Shown: positions 41,857 through 49,955, numbered from the stretch's first letter. The stretch: DNA of 64,000 nt from Anaerolineaceae bacterium (GCA_009772985.1 WOUS01000007.1:62001-126000), one strand, 5' to 3'. Notes: generated by a model from the sequence alone, not told the origin. Translations and numbers: made by a program.

Positions 41857-42864
41857 ATGCGCCGCATTTCCCCTCACCTTTTGTCTTTGTTCGTTTTGCT
41901 TTTGGCGATTCTCCTCTCTATCGCCATCGGCTCGGTTTTCATTCCGCCCGCGGACCTGTGGCGCGTGCTCACCGGCCAGCCGCCGCAGACGGTGACCCGG
42001 GCCGCGGTCATCGTGCTGACCCTGCGCCTGCCGCGCACCGCCCTCATCCTGCTGGCCGGCGCGGCGCTGGGCGCGAGCGGCGCGGCCTACCAGGGCGTCT
42101 TCCGCAACCCGCTGGCCGATCCGTACCTCATCGGCACGGCCTCCGGCGCGGGGCTGGGCGCGGTGCTCGCCATGAGCGTGAACTGGCCGTACACAACGGC
42201 GGGACTGCTGGCGATCCCGGCGGCGGCGTTCGTCGGCGCGCTGGCGGCGGTGTTCCTCGTTTACCTGCTGGCGCGCGTCGGCAAGACCGTCCCGACCACC
42301 AACCTCATCCTGGCGGGTGTGGCGTTCTCGGCCTTCGCCACCGGCCTGACCGCCTTCCTTATGCTGCAATCCACCGGCGAACTGCGCCGCGCCATCGCCT
42401 GGCTGTTGGGCGGCTCGACGTTCACCGGCTGGGGACCGGTGCTGGTCATCCTGCCGTTCCTCGTGATCGGCCTGGGCGGACTCCTGCTTGCCGGGCACAG
42501 CCTGAACGTTTTGCAGTTCGGCGACGACCAGGCCCGGCAGATGGGGCTGCCCGTCGGGCGCGCCCGGACCCTGATCCTGCTGGCCGCGTCCCTGGCGACG
42601 GCCTCGGCGGTGGCCTTTTCCGGCATCATCGGCTTCATCGGACTCATCATCCCGCACGTCATGCGGCTGTGGTTCGGCGCGGACTACCGCCGCCTGCTCC
42701 CGCTGGCGATGATCGGCGGCGCGGCCGCCCTCCTGCTGGCGGACGTGCTGGCGCGGGTGGTGATGGCCCCGCAGGAACTGCCGGTGGGCGTGGTCACTGC
42801 GCTGGCCGGCGCGCCGTTTTTTGTGTGGGTGCTGCGGCGGGCGAAGAATCAGGGATATTGGTGA
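41857..42864 (+). CDS. btuC: Cobalamin ABC transporter permease (BtuC/FecCD family)
   Basis: 335 aa with about ten helices. Family blocks: LRLPRTALILLAGAALGASGAAYQGVFRNPLADPYLIGTASGAGLGA, AWLLGGSTFTGWG and GIIGFIGLIIPHVMRLWFGADYRRLLP. It lies between the binding-protein and ATPase genes and shares their riboswitch leader. Start chosen at the ATG after TTTACTGCC; there is no strong Shine-Dalgarno. Confidence 0.92.
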   Translation: MRRISPHLLSLFVLLLAILLSIAIGSVFIPPADLWRVLTGQPPQTVTRAAVIVLTLRLPRTALILLAGAALGASGAAYQGVFRNPLADPYLIGTASGAGLGAVLAMSVNWPYTTAGLLAIPAAAFVGALAAVFLVYLLARVGKTVPTTNLILAGVAFSAFATGLTAFLMLQSTGELRRAIAWLLGGSTFTGWGPVLVILPFLVIGLGGLLLAGHSLNVLQFGDDQARQMGLPVGRARTLILLAASLATASAVAFSGIIGFIGLIIPHVMRLWFGADYRRLLPLAMIGGAAALLLADVLARVVMAPQELPVGVVTALAGAPFFVWVLRRAKNQGYW

Positions 42865-42865
42865 T

Positions 42866-42926
42866 TTTGTAGGGGCAGACCTGCGTGTCTGCCCAAAAGG
42901 GCGACCACACAGGGTCGCCCCTACCA
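42866..42926. repeat. GTAGGGGCGAC-type hairpin between btuC and btuD
   Basis: TGTAGGGGCAGAC...GTCTGCCC and AGGGCGACC...GGTCGCCCCTACCA, two nested hairpins of the TAGGGGCG family also at 40786-40811, 43709-43731 and 63095-63148. Confidence 0.75.
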
Positions 42927-42936
42927 CGGATGAAAA

Positions 42937-43710
42937 ATGTTGCGAATTGAAAATCTCTCTGTCTCCTACGGCTCCCGCCGCGTGCTGCACGGCGTCTCGC
43001 TGGAGGTGCAATCCGGTGAAGTTGTCGCGCTCATCGGTCCGAACGGGGCCGGGAAGTCCACGCTGGTGCGGGCCGTCAGCGGCGTGATCCCGGTCGACGC
43101 GGGGTCCGTCCGCACGAACGGGACCGACCTGCTGGCGCTGCCGTCCATGCAGCGCGCCCGGCGCCTGGCCGTTGTCCCGCAGGCGGTATCCATGCCGCCC
43201 GCCTTTTCCGTCTGGGAGACGGTGCTGCTCGGGCGCACGCCCTACCTGAACTTCCTCGGCCAGACCTCCGCCGCGGACGAAGAGACCGCCCGCCGCGCTC
43301 TCGTCCGCGTGGACGCGCTGGATTTGGCGGAGCGGCGCGTGGGCGAACTTTCCGGCGGCGAGCAGCAGCGCGTCTTGCTGGCGCGGGCGCTGGCCCAGTC
43401 CACGCCGATCCTGCTGCTCGACGAGCCAACCTCGAACTTGGATCTGCATTACCAGGTCAGTTTCATGGAAATGGTTCGCTCGCTGGCGAAACAAGATCAC
43501 CTGGCCGTGCTGGTGGCCCTGCACGACCTGAACCTGGCCGCCCGTTACGCGGACCGCGTGGCGCTGATGGTTGCGGGGAAAATCGAAGCCGCGGGGACGC
43601 CGCGGCAGGTCTTGACTCCGGAACTAATCTCGGCGGCGTATCATCTGCCGGTGCAGGTGGTCCCCCATCCTTTTGCGGATGCGCTGCTGGTGCTGCCGGG
43701 AAACAAATAG
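42937..43710 (+). CDS. btuD: Cobalamin ABC transporter ATPase
   Basis: 257 aa. Walker A GPNGAGKST, Q-loop VPQAVS, signature LSGGEQQRVLLARALAQ, Walker B ILLLDEPTSNLD and H-loop LVALHDLNLAARYADRV. It completes the btuFCD set. The stop TAG is the first part of a TAGGGGCGGCG hairpin that acts as the operon end. Confidence 0.95.
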   Translation: MLRIENLSVSYGSRRVLHGVSLEVQSGEVVALIGPNGAGKSTLVRAVSGVIPVDAGSVRTNGTDLLALPSMQRARRLAVVPQAVSMPPAFSVWETVLLGRTPYLNFLGQTSAADEETARRALVRVDALDLAERRVGELSGGEQQRVLLARALAQSTPILLLDEPTSNLDLHYQVSFMEMVRSLAKQDHLAVLVALHDLNLAARYADRVALMVAGKIEAAGTPRQVLTPELISAAYHLPVQVVPHPFADALLVLPGNK

Positions 43711-43731
43711 GGGCGGCGTTTCGCCGCCCCT
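43709..43731. terminator. Hairpin at the end of btuFCD, overlapping the btuD stop
   Basis: AGGGGCGGCG-TTT-CGCCGCCCCT; no strong U-run. Member of the TAGGGGCG repeat family, so it could be a repeat acting as a terminator between convergent units. Confidence 0.55.
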
Positions 43732-43746
43732 GCTGTGCGTTCTGTT

Positions 43747-44148
43747 TTACGAGGCGTACTCGTCGAGTGAAACCGCGATGCGGGGGAACTCGTTCAAAAT
43801 TTGTTTATCAACCGTAACCAGTGGAATTCCCAAATCCTGCGCCAGCGCCACGAATTCGCAGTCGTAGGCGGAACACGTGCTTTCGGCCACCCGCGCTAGA
43901 ACCTGGAGCGATGGCACTTCGTACTCCTGTCCCTGCATCAGCAAGGCTGCTTCCTCCATGATCCGGCTGGCGTCTTCCAGGGAAAGGAGTCCTTTGCGGA
44001 TATAGGACGCCAGCACATTGCGGAACTCGCTCCGCCAGAGCAGGGGAGCCGCCCAGTGTGGGTCTTTGTGCAAAGCCTTTTCTGCCTGTGCGGAATGTTC
44101 GCCGGTGAGATAGAGATAACCGATGACGTTCGTATCCACCACGATCAT
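43747..44148 (-). CDS. vapC: PIN-domain toxin (VapC family)
   Basis: 133 aa. PIN acidic residues are visible: VVDTNV at the N-terminus, the Glu in WRSEFRNVL, and YDCEFVALAQDLGIPLVTVDKQI toward the C-terminus. VapC toxins cleave RNA such as initiator tRNA or rRNA. Its ATG overlaps the antitoxin stop (ATGA), the usual toxin-antitoxin order with antitoxin first. Confidence 0.88.
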   Translation of the reverse strand: MIVVDTNVIGYLYLTGEHSAQAEKALHKDPHWAAPLLWRSEFRNVLASYIRKGLLSLEDASRIMEEAALLMQGQEYEVPSLQVLARVAESTCSAYDCEFVALAQDLGIPLVTVDKQILNEFPRIAVSLDEYAS

Positions 44149-44387
44149 GGCCGGCCATCCGTCTTCGCCCGGCTGAACTCGGCATCCGTGACGGAGTAGG
44201 CGGCCGTCTTCTCGCGCAGCGTCCGCGCGGTGGACAGGAATCCCTCCACGTCCGCTTTCCGGCTGCGGACTGCGCGTTCGATGCAGAAGATGATCTCACT
44301 GTTGACGCTGCGGCGGTTGACCTGGGCGCTTTGTTTCAACTGCGCGTACAGGTCGTCGGGGATGTTTTTCAAAGTGATCGCATTCAT
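44145..44387 (-). CDS. vapB: Ribbon-helix-helix antitoxin (FitA/VapB-like)
   Basis: 80 aa. The N-terminus ITLKNIPDDLYAQLKQSAQVNRRSVNSEII is a FitA/Arc-like ribbon-helix-helix DNA-binding domain; the C-terminal half would bind the PIN toxin. GGAGAAAAG precedes the ATG. A palindromic operator and strong promoter lie immediately upstream, so autoregulation is likely. Confidence 0.88.
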   Translation of the reverse strand: MNAITLKNIPDDLYAQLKQSAQVNRRSVNSEIIFCIERAVRSRKADVEGFLSTARTLREKTAAYSVTDAEFSRAKTDGRP

Positions 44388-44402
44388 ATCTTTTCTCCAA
44401 AC

Positions 44403-44448
44403 GGTTCCAATATGGAACCATTATGACACCGTCGAAAAAAATCGTCAA
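44403..44448 (-). promoter_or_regulatory. vapBC promoter and palindromic operator
   Basis: On the minus strand: -35 TTGACG (44448-44443), 17-nt spacer, -10 CATAAT (44425-44420), then inverted repeat GGTTCC-ATATT-GGAACC (44419-44403), placed where a bound antitoxin would block initiation. Confidence 0.85.
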
Positions 44449-44473
44449 GCCCCAGCCTTGCCCGCCTACAAAA

Positions 44474-44503
44474 AAGGACTCGAAGATTTCCCTTCGAGTC
44501 CTT
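44474..44503 (-). terminator. Rho-independent terminator of the cupin / gcv unit
   Basis: AAGGACTCGAAG/CTTCGAGTCCTT with a 6-nt loop and TTTTT on the minus strand, 22 nt past the cupin stop. Confidence 0.88.
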
Positions 44504-44524
44504 CGTGATGGATGCGGTTCGGAT

Positions 44525-44848
44525 CTATTTCCGGATCATCGTCAACAGCATCTTGAATTTCTTCGCCGCCTTCACCGCGTGCGGATCGTCCGCTGGCATG
44601 ACGATGGCGTCGCCCGCCTTTAGCGTGTAGGGTTTTCCGGAGATGCGGATCTCCGCCTCCCCGTCCAGCACGTGGACGAGGGCGTCGAACGGGGCGGTGT
44701 GCTCGCTCAGTTCCTGGCCTTCGTCAAAGGCAAACAGCGTCACGTTGCCGGCTTCCTCTTTGGTGATTTGCCGCGAGACGACCGCGCCTTCCTGGTATTC
44801 GGCCAGGGCGGCCATATTCAAGACTTCAGACTTGGGGGCAGTGGACAT
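44525..44848 (-). CDS. Single-domain cupin protein
   Basis: 107 aa from the ATG 6 nt after AAGGAG. Cupin motif 1 is LSEHTAPFDALVHVLDGEAEIRI and motif 2 is LKAGDAIVMPADDPHAVKA; only some of the usual metal ligands are visible. Members of this small family are common and mostly uncharacterised. It lies 38 nt after gcvPB and may be the last gene of that transcript. Confidence 0.8.
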   Translation of the reverse strand: MSTAPKSEVLNMAALAEYQEGAVVSRQITKEEAGNVTLFAFDEGQELSEHTAPFDALVHVLDGEAEIRISGKPYTLKAGDAIVMPADDPHAVKAAKKFKMLLTMIRK

Positions 44849-44867
44849 GGGTTCTCCTTGGGCAGAC

Positions 44868-44900
44868 ACTGAATACTGAACACTGTTTACTGTTTACTGA
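44868..44900. repeat. Heptamer-period repeat (ACTGNAY) at the gcvPB stop
   Basis: ACTGAAT, ACTGAAC, ACTGTTT, ACTGTTT. It encodes the last three residues and TAA stop of gcvPB on the opposite strand. Confidence 0.8.
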
Positions 44901-46365
44901 CCTCTTCCGGCAGCCAGCAGCACAACACGAGTTCGCGCGCCGCCTTGACCTCGTCCATCCGGCCAAAGGGCGTTTTGTGCGGGGCCTCGTGGAGCAGTTC
45001 CGGGGCCGCTTTCGCTTCGTCCGCGATCTTGATCAGAGCGTCGGCGAAGGCGTCCAGCGTATCCTTGTTCTCGGTCTCGGTCGGCTCGATCATCAGCGCC
45101 TCGTGGACGATGAGCGGGAAGTAGTTCGTCGGCGGGTGAAAGTCGTAGTCCATCAGCCGCTTGGCGATGTCGAGTGCGCGCACGTCGCTGCCTTCGACTT
45201 TTCCCTCGGCCACGAACTCGTGCATGCAGATGCGGTCAAACGGGACCCGGTACGTGTGGCGCAGGCGGGCCAGCAGGTAGTTGGCGTTCAGCACGGCGTA
45301 CTCGGCGATCTGACGCAGCCCATCCGGGCCGTGCATGGCGATGTACGTGAACGCTCGGACGAGCATCCCGAAGTGACCGTGGAAGGCTTTGACGCGGCCA
45401 ATCGTCTGCTTCGGCTCGATGAACCCGAACAGCGGAGGTTCGCCATCGGTCGCTTCTTCGACGATGCCGACGATGGGCGACGGGAGGAACTCGGCCAGTT
45501 TTTCCGTCACGCCCACCGGACCGGAACCCGGTCCGCCGCCCCCGTGGGGGGTGGAAAAAGTCTTGTGCAGGTTGAAGTGCATCACGTCTATGCCCAGGTC
45601 GCCGGGGCGGAGGATGCCCAGCAGGGCGTTCATGTTGGCGCCGTCGCCGTAGATCAGGCCGCCGCACTCGTGGACGATCTGGATGACTTTCTCGACATGC
45701 TCATCGAACAGGCCGAGCGTGTTCGGGTTGGTCAGCATCAGGCCGACGACGGTCTCGTCGCAGGCGGCTTTCAAGGCAGCCAGGTCCACGTTGCCGCGCG
45801 CGTCAGACGGGATCTGCACGATCTCCAGTCCCGCCACGCCCGAGGAGGCCGGGTTCGTCCCGTGCGCCGAATCGGGGACGAGCATCTTGATGCGTTTGGC
45901 CTCGCCGCGCGACTTGTGATAAGCGCGCATGATCAGGACGCCGGTCAGTTCGCCGTGAGCGCCCGCGGCTGGCTGGAGGGTCATCGCGGCAAAGCCGGAG
46001 ATTTCCTTCAGCCATTCCTGGAGCGTGTACATCAACACCAGGTTGCCCTGCACCGTCTCGATGGGCTGGAGCGGATGCGTGAACGCAAAACCGGGCAGGC
46101 GGGCGGTATCCTCGTTGATCTTCGGGTTGTACTTCATCGTACACGACCCAAGCGGATAGTAGCCGCCGTCCACGCTGTAGTTGAATTTCGAGAGGCGCAT
46201 GTAGTGGCGCACCACGTCCACTTCGGCGAGTTCGGGTAACGGTAAATCGCTGCGGAGTAGATTCTCCGGCAGTTTAACGCGCGGCACGTCCGGGTCCGGG
46301 AATGCCACGCCGGTGCGTCCGGGGGAGGAGAGTTCGAAGATGGTTTTTTCGACGATGCTAGTCAT
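44887..46365 (-). CDS. gcvPB: Glycine dehydrogenase (decarboxylating) subunit 2
   Basis: 492 aa from the ATG at 46365, overlapping the end of gcvPA by 8 nt. PLP-binding lysine is in HFNLHKTFSTPHGGGGPG; SCTMKYNPK and DSAHGTNPASS are family blocks. With subunit 1 it forms the P-protein of the glycine cleavage system, decarboxylating glycine and loading the aminomethyl group onto GcvH. The final SKQ and stop lie in a heptamer repeat. GcvT and Lpd are not in the window. Confidence 0.96.
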   Translation of the reverse strand: MTSIVEKTIFELSSPGRTGVAFPDPDVPRVKLPENLLRSDLPLPELAEVDVVRHYMRLSKFNYSVDGGYYPLGSCTMKYNPKINEDTARLPGFAFTHPLQPIETVQGNLVLMYTLQEWLKEISGFAAMTLQPAAGAHGELTGVLIMRAYHKSRGEAKRIKMLVPDSAHGTNPASSGVAGLEIVQIPSDARGNVDLAALKAACDETVVGLMLTNPNTLGLFDEHVEKVIQIVHECGGLIYGDGANMNALLGILRPGDLGIDVMHFNLHKTFSTPHGGGGPGSGPVGVTEKLAEFLPSPIVGIVEEATDGEPPLFGFIEPKQTIGRVKAFHGHFGMLVRAFTYIAMHGPDGLRQIAEYAVLNANYLLARLRHTYRVPFDRICMHEFVAEGKVEGSDVRALDIAKRLMDYDFHPPTNYFPLIVHEALMIEPTETENKDTLDAFADALIKIADEAKAAPELLHEAPHKTPFGRMDEVKAARELVLCCWLPEEVSKQ

Positions 46366-47710
46366 GGCTCGCCTCCGAAAGAACGTCCACCAGGGCGTCA
46401 ATTTCGTCTTTCGTGTTCATCTCGGTGACGGCAATCAGCATGTGGTCCTTGAGCGCCGGGTAATCCTGGCCGAGATCGTAGCCGCCGAGGATGCCGTGTT
46501 CGAGCAGGTGGGCGTTGAGTTCGGCCACCGGGCGGGGACAGCACAGCGAGAACTCGTGGAAGTACGGATCGGCGAAGCACAGGCCGAAGCCGGGGATTTT
46601 GCTGAGTTGCCCGGCGGCATAGTGCGCCTTGTGGTAGCACAACTCGGCCACCTGGCGCAGGCCGGTCTTACCGACCACGGACAGGTAGACCGCCGAAGCG
46701 AGCGCCATCAGCCCCTGGTTGGTGCAGATATTGGAGGTGGCGCGCTCACGTTTGATATGTTGTTCGCGGGCGGTCAGGGTCAGCACGTAAGCGCGCTGGC
46801 CGCGGTTGTCCACCGTCTCGCCGACGAGGCGTCCGGCCATCTTGTGGATATACTGCTTGCGGGTGGCAAAAAAGCCCAGGTACGGGCCGCCGTACGAGAG
46901 CGGGATCCCGAGCGGCTGGCCTTCGCCGACGACGATATCCGCGCCCATCTCGCCGGGGGATTTCAGCAGGCCGAGGGCAATCGGGTTGGCCGCCACGCAG
47001 ACGAGTGCGCCCTTGCTGTGCGCAGTCTCGATCAACGTTGTGTAATCGTAGATGCGACCGAAGAAATCGGGATACTGGACAACGACCAGCGCGGTGTTGG
47101 CGTCTATCAGGGAGCGCAGCGAGGCCGGACCCGTTTCCAGGTCCGCGCCCGGATCGTCTCCCGCCAGTTCGAGTCCCATCCCCTGGGTGTACGTCCGCAG
47201 AACGGCGCGGTACTGCGGGTGGACGGCCGGCGAGATGACAACTTTCGTCCGCTTGCCGCGGAACTGGGCGTAAGCCATGTTGACGGCTTCCGCCACGGCG
47301 GTCGCGCCGTCGTAGTGGGAGGCGTTCGCGACCTCCATGCCGGTCAGCGCGGTGATGAGCGACTGGTACTCGAAAATGGCCTGGAGCGTGCCTTGCGAGA
47401 CTTCCGGCTGGTAGGGGGTGTAGGCGGTGTAGAATTCGCCGCGCCGCAGGATGTGGTCTACAACCGAGGGGATGTAGTGGTTGTACGCGCCTGCGCCGAG
47501 GAAGGAAACCATTTCGCGCACGGATTCGTTTCCGGCGGAGAGTTCGCCGAGTTCGGCCGCGGCCTCCATCTCGGTCAGCGCCGGAGGCAGGTCAAGGTCC
47601 GGGAAGCGATGTTTGGCAGGAACGTCCTTGAAGAGGTCTTCGATCTTCTTGACGCCGATGGTCGCCAGCATCGCCTCCCGTTCGGAAGGACTGATGGGGA
47701 TATAAGTCAT
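46358..47710 (-). CDS. gcvPA: Glycine dehydrogenase (decarboxylating) subunit 1
   Basis: 450 aa. MTYIPISPSEREAMLATIG, FLGAGAYNHYIPSVV and EFYTAYTPYQPEVSQGTLQAIFEYQ are typical of the alpha subunit of two-subunit P-proteins. CCAGGAA precedes the ATG. It is separated from gcvH only by a repeat hairpin, and is transcribed from the glycine riboswitch leader. Confidence 0.96.
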   Translation of the reverse strand: MTYIPISPSEREAMLATIGVKKIEDLFKDVPAKHRFPDLDLPPALTEMEAAAELGELSAGNESVREMVSFLGAGAYNHYIPSVVDHILRRGEFYTAYTPYQPEVSQGTLQAIFEYQSLITALTGMEVANASHYDGATAVAEAVNMAYAQFRGKRTKVVISPAVHPQYRAVLRTYTQGMGLELAGDDPGADLETGPASLRSLIDANTALVVVQYPDFFGRIYDYTTLIETAHSKGALVCVAANPIALGLLKSPGEMGADIVVGEGQPLGIPLSYGGPYLGFFATRKQYIHKMAGRLVGETVDNRGQRAYVLTLTAREQHIKRERATSNICTNQGLMALASAVYLSVVGKTGLRQVAELCYHKAHYAAGQLSKIPGFGLCFADPYFHEFSLCCPRPVAELNAHLLEHGILGGYDLGQDYPALKDHMLIAVTEMNTKDEIDALVDVLSEASHD

Positions 47711-47722
47711 TTTAGTTTCCTG

Positions 47723-47795
47723 GTTTTGCAGTTTCGTAGTTGAGTAGTTCTTGTGACAACTACAAAACTACCGAACTACGGAACTACCAAACTAA
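47723..47795. repeat. TAGTT/AACTA hairpin between gcvH and gcvPA
   Basis: GTTTCGTAGTTGAGTAGTT and AACTACAAAACTACCGAACTAC arms around TCTTGTGAC; fourth copy of the family found in the riboswitches. The gcvH TAG stop is its first unit. Confidence 0.8.
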
Positions 47796-48169
47796 TGCGC
47801 CCGTTCTTCGCAGTACTTGGCGTAAGCGGCCGCGTCCATCATACCGGAGGCGTCCGCGCCTTCGACCTGGATCATCCAGCCCGCGCCGTAGGGGTCGCTG
47901 TTCAGGACCTCGGGAGCGCCGCCCAGGCCATCATTGACAGCCACAACCTTGCCCTTGACCGGGGCGTAGATCTCGGCCGCGGCTTTGACCGACTCGACCG
48001 AGGCGATTGCCTTGCCCGGCTCGACCGCGTCGCCTGCGCCGACAACGATTTCCACGAAGACGATATCGGAGAGCTGGCTCTGGGCGAAATCGGTTACGCC
48101 GATCTTGCCGGTGGCGGGGTCGAACCACTCGTCAGACTTGGAGAACTTGAAATTGGCAGGAATGTTCAT
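47792..48169 (-). CDS. gcvH: Glycine cleavage system H protein
   Basis: 125 aa. Lipoylated lysine is in ASVESVKAAAEIYAPVKG; GVTDFAQSQLSDIVFVE is the conserved N-terminal block. It carries the aminomethyl intermediate between P, T and L proteins. GAGGAG precedes the start. It is the first gene after the tandem glycine riboswitch. The stop TAG begins a repeat. Confidence 0.96.
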   Translation of the reverse strand: MNIPANFKFSKSDEWFDPATGKIGVTDFAQSQLSDIVFVEIVVGAGDAVEPGKAIASVESVKAAAEIYAPVKGKVVAVNDGLGGAPEVLNSDPYGAGWMIQVEGADASGMMDAAAYAKYCEERAH

Positions 48170-48207
48170 TTTGGATCTCCTCTAAAGAAATAGGATTTTG
48201 GCGAAAT

Positions 48208-48237
48208 AAAAAGGCGCACGATTCAGCCTCGCGCGCC
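48208..48237 (-). terminator. Terminator of the glycine riboswitch
   Basis: GGCGCGCGA/TCGTGCGCC, 7-nt loop, TTTTT on the minus strand. Its 5' arm is the 3' strand of aptamer-2 P1 (48233-48237), so ligand-stabilised P1 would prevent termination: an ON switch. Confidence 0.85.
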
Positions 48238-48260
48238 TCTGTGATTGACCTGAGAGATTC

Positions 48261-48389
48261 GTCTGTTAGTTTGTTAGTTGTGTAGTTGATTAGTTTTGTA
48301 GTTGTTTGCGCTTGCTTTCCAGGGTATCCGACTACCCAACCGACAAACTACAAAACTACGGAACTATAAAACTATCAAACTAACCAGAC
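48261..48389. repeat. TAGTT/AACTA hairpin inside glycine aptamer 2
   Basis: Closed by GTCTG/CAGAC; left arm units repeat every 8 nt (GTTAGTTT, GTTAGTTG, GTAGTTGA, TTAGTTTT), right arm AAACTAC and AACTAT units. Confidence 0.85.
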
Positions 48390-48464
48390 TTGCCCCGTCG
48401 GTGTCCCTGTGAAGGGACTTTCCAGAGGGAACTGGCGCAGGGTCCTTTTTACCTGAGAGTTTCG

Positions 48465-48591
48465 CCGGTTAGTTTTGCAGTTACTTAGTTCTTTGGTTGC
48501 ATAGTTACGTGGTTGCGAAGTTAACAATGTTCAACTACTCAACCATCGAACTACCCAACAATCGAACTAACCAACTACCCAACTAACCCGG
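48465..48591. repeat. TAGTT/AACTA hairpin inside glycine aptamer 1
   Basis: Closed by CCGG/CCGG; left arm with TTAGTT and TTGCATAGTT units, right arm AACTAC, AACCAT, AACTAA every 8 nt. Confidence 0.85.
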
Positions 48592-48675
48592 TTTGCCCCT
48601 TCGGTGTTCTGTGTCCCGGCTTGCGCCAAGCGCAGAATCTCTTCCCTGCTGCCATTTGGTTTTACAGTGGGGTTC

Positions 48676-48704
48676 ATTGTACGAGCAAGGCGGATGAGAG
48701 TCAA
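48676..48704 (-). promoter_or_regulatory. Promoter of the gcv operon
   Basis: TTGACT (48704-48699), 17 nt, TACAAT (48681-48676) on the minus strand, about 27 nt before aptamer 1. Confidence 0.85.
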
Positions 48705-48734
48705 GTTAAAAATTCATTTTAAACGATAAGAATC

Positions 48735-48776
48735 ATCCAGAATGCGATTGCCCGGAAGGGCAGTCGCATTCTGGAT
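48735..48776. terminator. Hairpin between the gcv promoter and the next minus-strand gene
   Basis: ATCCAGAATGCGA-TT-GCCC / GGGC-AG-TCGCATTCTGGAT with loop GGAA, followed by ATTTTG on the plus strand. It lies 50 nt after the 48826 gene's stop and probably insulates it from gcv. Confidence 0.6.
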
Positions 48777-48825
48777 ATTTTGTTTGTGATTTTCTACCCG
48801 GTCAACGTACCACGCGTCCAGTCGC

Positions 48826-49329
48826 CTACGCTTGGCCGTTGATGCGGGCAAAATAGGCTTTGACTTCGGGGTCGTTATAGAAGACCAGAGCCAGGATGCC
48901 GGCTGTCAGCGAGAACGGGTTAAAGAAGAGTATCTCGCAGATTTCCATAACGGCTAGATAGGTGGCTGGCTTAATGTTGCGAGGATTGCTGCCAAGCAAC
49001 TTGGCGGCATAGATAATCTCAAGAACGCCGAGCGTGATTGGGTAAGCACCAATCGGCCAGCAAATGATCGTTGCCAGCAGCGAGATGGTCCAGATTAGCC
49101 CGTAAAAGATGCTGACGATCCCGCTGATAAGGGTGAGAATGGCAATGGCCTGGATCTTGCCGGGCTTTGTGATGGCCTGCGGAAATACCGGCGGAGGCGG
49201 CGGAGCGAGCGGTGCGGGCGGGATCGGGGCAATGGCTGCCGGAGCCGGGGCAGGCAGTTCCGCCGGGAGCGGAGCGGCAACAGGTTCAACTGGCTCGATT
49301 TCCGGGGGTGCGGTTTTCTTGGTGGGCAT
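48826..49329 (-). CDS. Pro-rich membrane protein of unknown function
   Basis: 167 aa. The N-terminal ~50 residues are Pro/Ala-rich; three or four hydrophobic helices follow (IQAIAILTLISGIVSIFYGLI and others). GAGGAG precedes the ATG. Similar small proteins are annotated only as hypothetical membrane proteins; the N-terminal tail looks cytoplasmic and disordered. Confidence 0.7.
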   Translation of the reverse strand: MPTKKTAPPEIEPVEPVAAPLPAELPAPAPAAIAPIPPAPLAPPPPPVFPQAITKPGKIQAIAILTLISGIVSIFYGLIWTISLLATIICWPIGAYPITLGVLEIIYAAKLLGSNPRNIKPATYLAVMEICEILFFNPFSLTAGILALVFYNDPEVKAYFARINGQA

Positions 49330-49416
49330 TTTATTCTCCTCGTTCTATCGAATGTGCGACCTGGCAAGTCTATCACAACCTACGGATTTTTGGGGCGGGC
49401 GTTGCGGGTTAAATCA

Positions 49417-49443
49417 AAGAAGCCTGCGCGCGGCAGGCTTCTT
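49417..49443. terminator. Bidirectional terminator near the DUF4870 gene
   Basis: AAGAAGCCTGC/GCAGGCTTCTT with 5-nt loop GCGCG; U-rich tracts on both sides. Confidence 0.7.
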
Positions 49444-49459
49444 CTTGTTCGGATGGTGG

Positions 49460-49816
49460 TTACACCCAGCCTTGCTTCTTGATGAAATCGCCAATCCACG
49501 GCAGGGCAAGGTACTTGCCATTGTAGGCTTCGATCGCAGGCCACAGGGTCACGAACCAGAGCAGGCCCACCAGACCCGCTCCCGCGCCGGCGATGAAGAA
49601 AGTGATGGCGCCGAGGATGCAGCCGAGAATGATTTCTGCAATGATGAGCACCACCGTCAGCGCAAGCGACTGCACGGCATGGTACTTGATGAATGGGCGG
49701 TTCTTCTTGCCTTCGATCAGCAACATGATCAGCGCGATGAGCGCAAACGGGTATCCAAGCGCTGCCCAGATCTTGTCGTCACTGGTGATTTCGGGATTAA
49801 TGGGTTCTTGGGTCAT
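49460..49816 (-). CDS. DUF4870/Tic20-like small membrane protein
   Basis: 118 aa from the ATG following AAGGAGAAAG. DDKIWAALGYPFALIALIMLL, RPFIKYHAVQSLAL and GIGAITFFIAG-like helices with LPWIGDFIKKQGWV fit DUF4870. Three to four helices; function unknown, though such proteins are often induced by envelope stress. It has its own promoter. Confidence 0.82.
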   Translation of the reverse strand: MTQEPINPEITSDDKIWAALGYPFALIALIMLLIEGKKNRPFIKYHAVQSLALTVVLIIAEIILGCILGAITFFIAGAGAGLVGLLWFVTLWPAIEAYNGKYLALPWIGDFIKKQGWV

Positions 49817-49853
49817 TTCTTTCTCCTTGAGAATTGATCTTGGAATTTGCGGT

Positions 49854-49882
49854 ATTGTACAACCAAACCGGACAAAAATCAA
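49854..49882 (-). promoter_or_regulatory. Promoter of the DUF4870 gene
   Basis: TTGATT (49882-49877), 17 nt, TACAAT (49859-49854) on the minus strand. Confidence 0.75.
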
Positions 49883-49943
49883 CCGATTTGTGAATGCAAA
49901 AGTACTACCAAAACGGTGCGTTAACCTTTTCCCCGAATCGAAG

Positions 49944-49949
49944 TAGAAT
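49944..49949 (+). promoter_or_regulatory. -10 box of a probable leaderless fmt transcript
   Basis: TAGAAT, 6 nt before the GTG at 49956; no Shine-Dalgarno. Confidence 0.55.
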
Positions 49950-49955
49950 AAGCGC

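Larger units (their letters stand above)
48232..48649 (-). ncRNA. Tandem glycine riboswitch with repeat hairpins in both aptamers
   Basis: Aptamer 1 (48649-48437): P1 GCAGGG/CCCTGC, ACCGAAGGGGCAA, AAACTCTCAGGTAAAAAGGAC. Aptamer 2 (48438-48232): P1 GCGCC/GGCGC, ACCGACGGGGCAAG, AATCTCTCAGG, CACAGAGG. The linker between them is almost absent. In each aptamer the P3 arm is extended by a ~127-nt hairpin of TAGTT units. It controls gcvH-gcvPA-gcvPB. Confidence 0.92.

Noticed and set aside
48261-48591. Tandem repeat array read as an independent mobile element or CRISPR
   Set aside because: Both parts are embedded exactly within glycine aptamer stems, with conserved aptamer core on each side.
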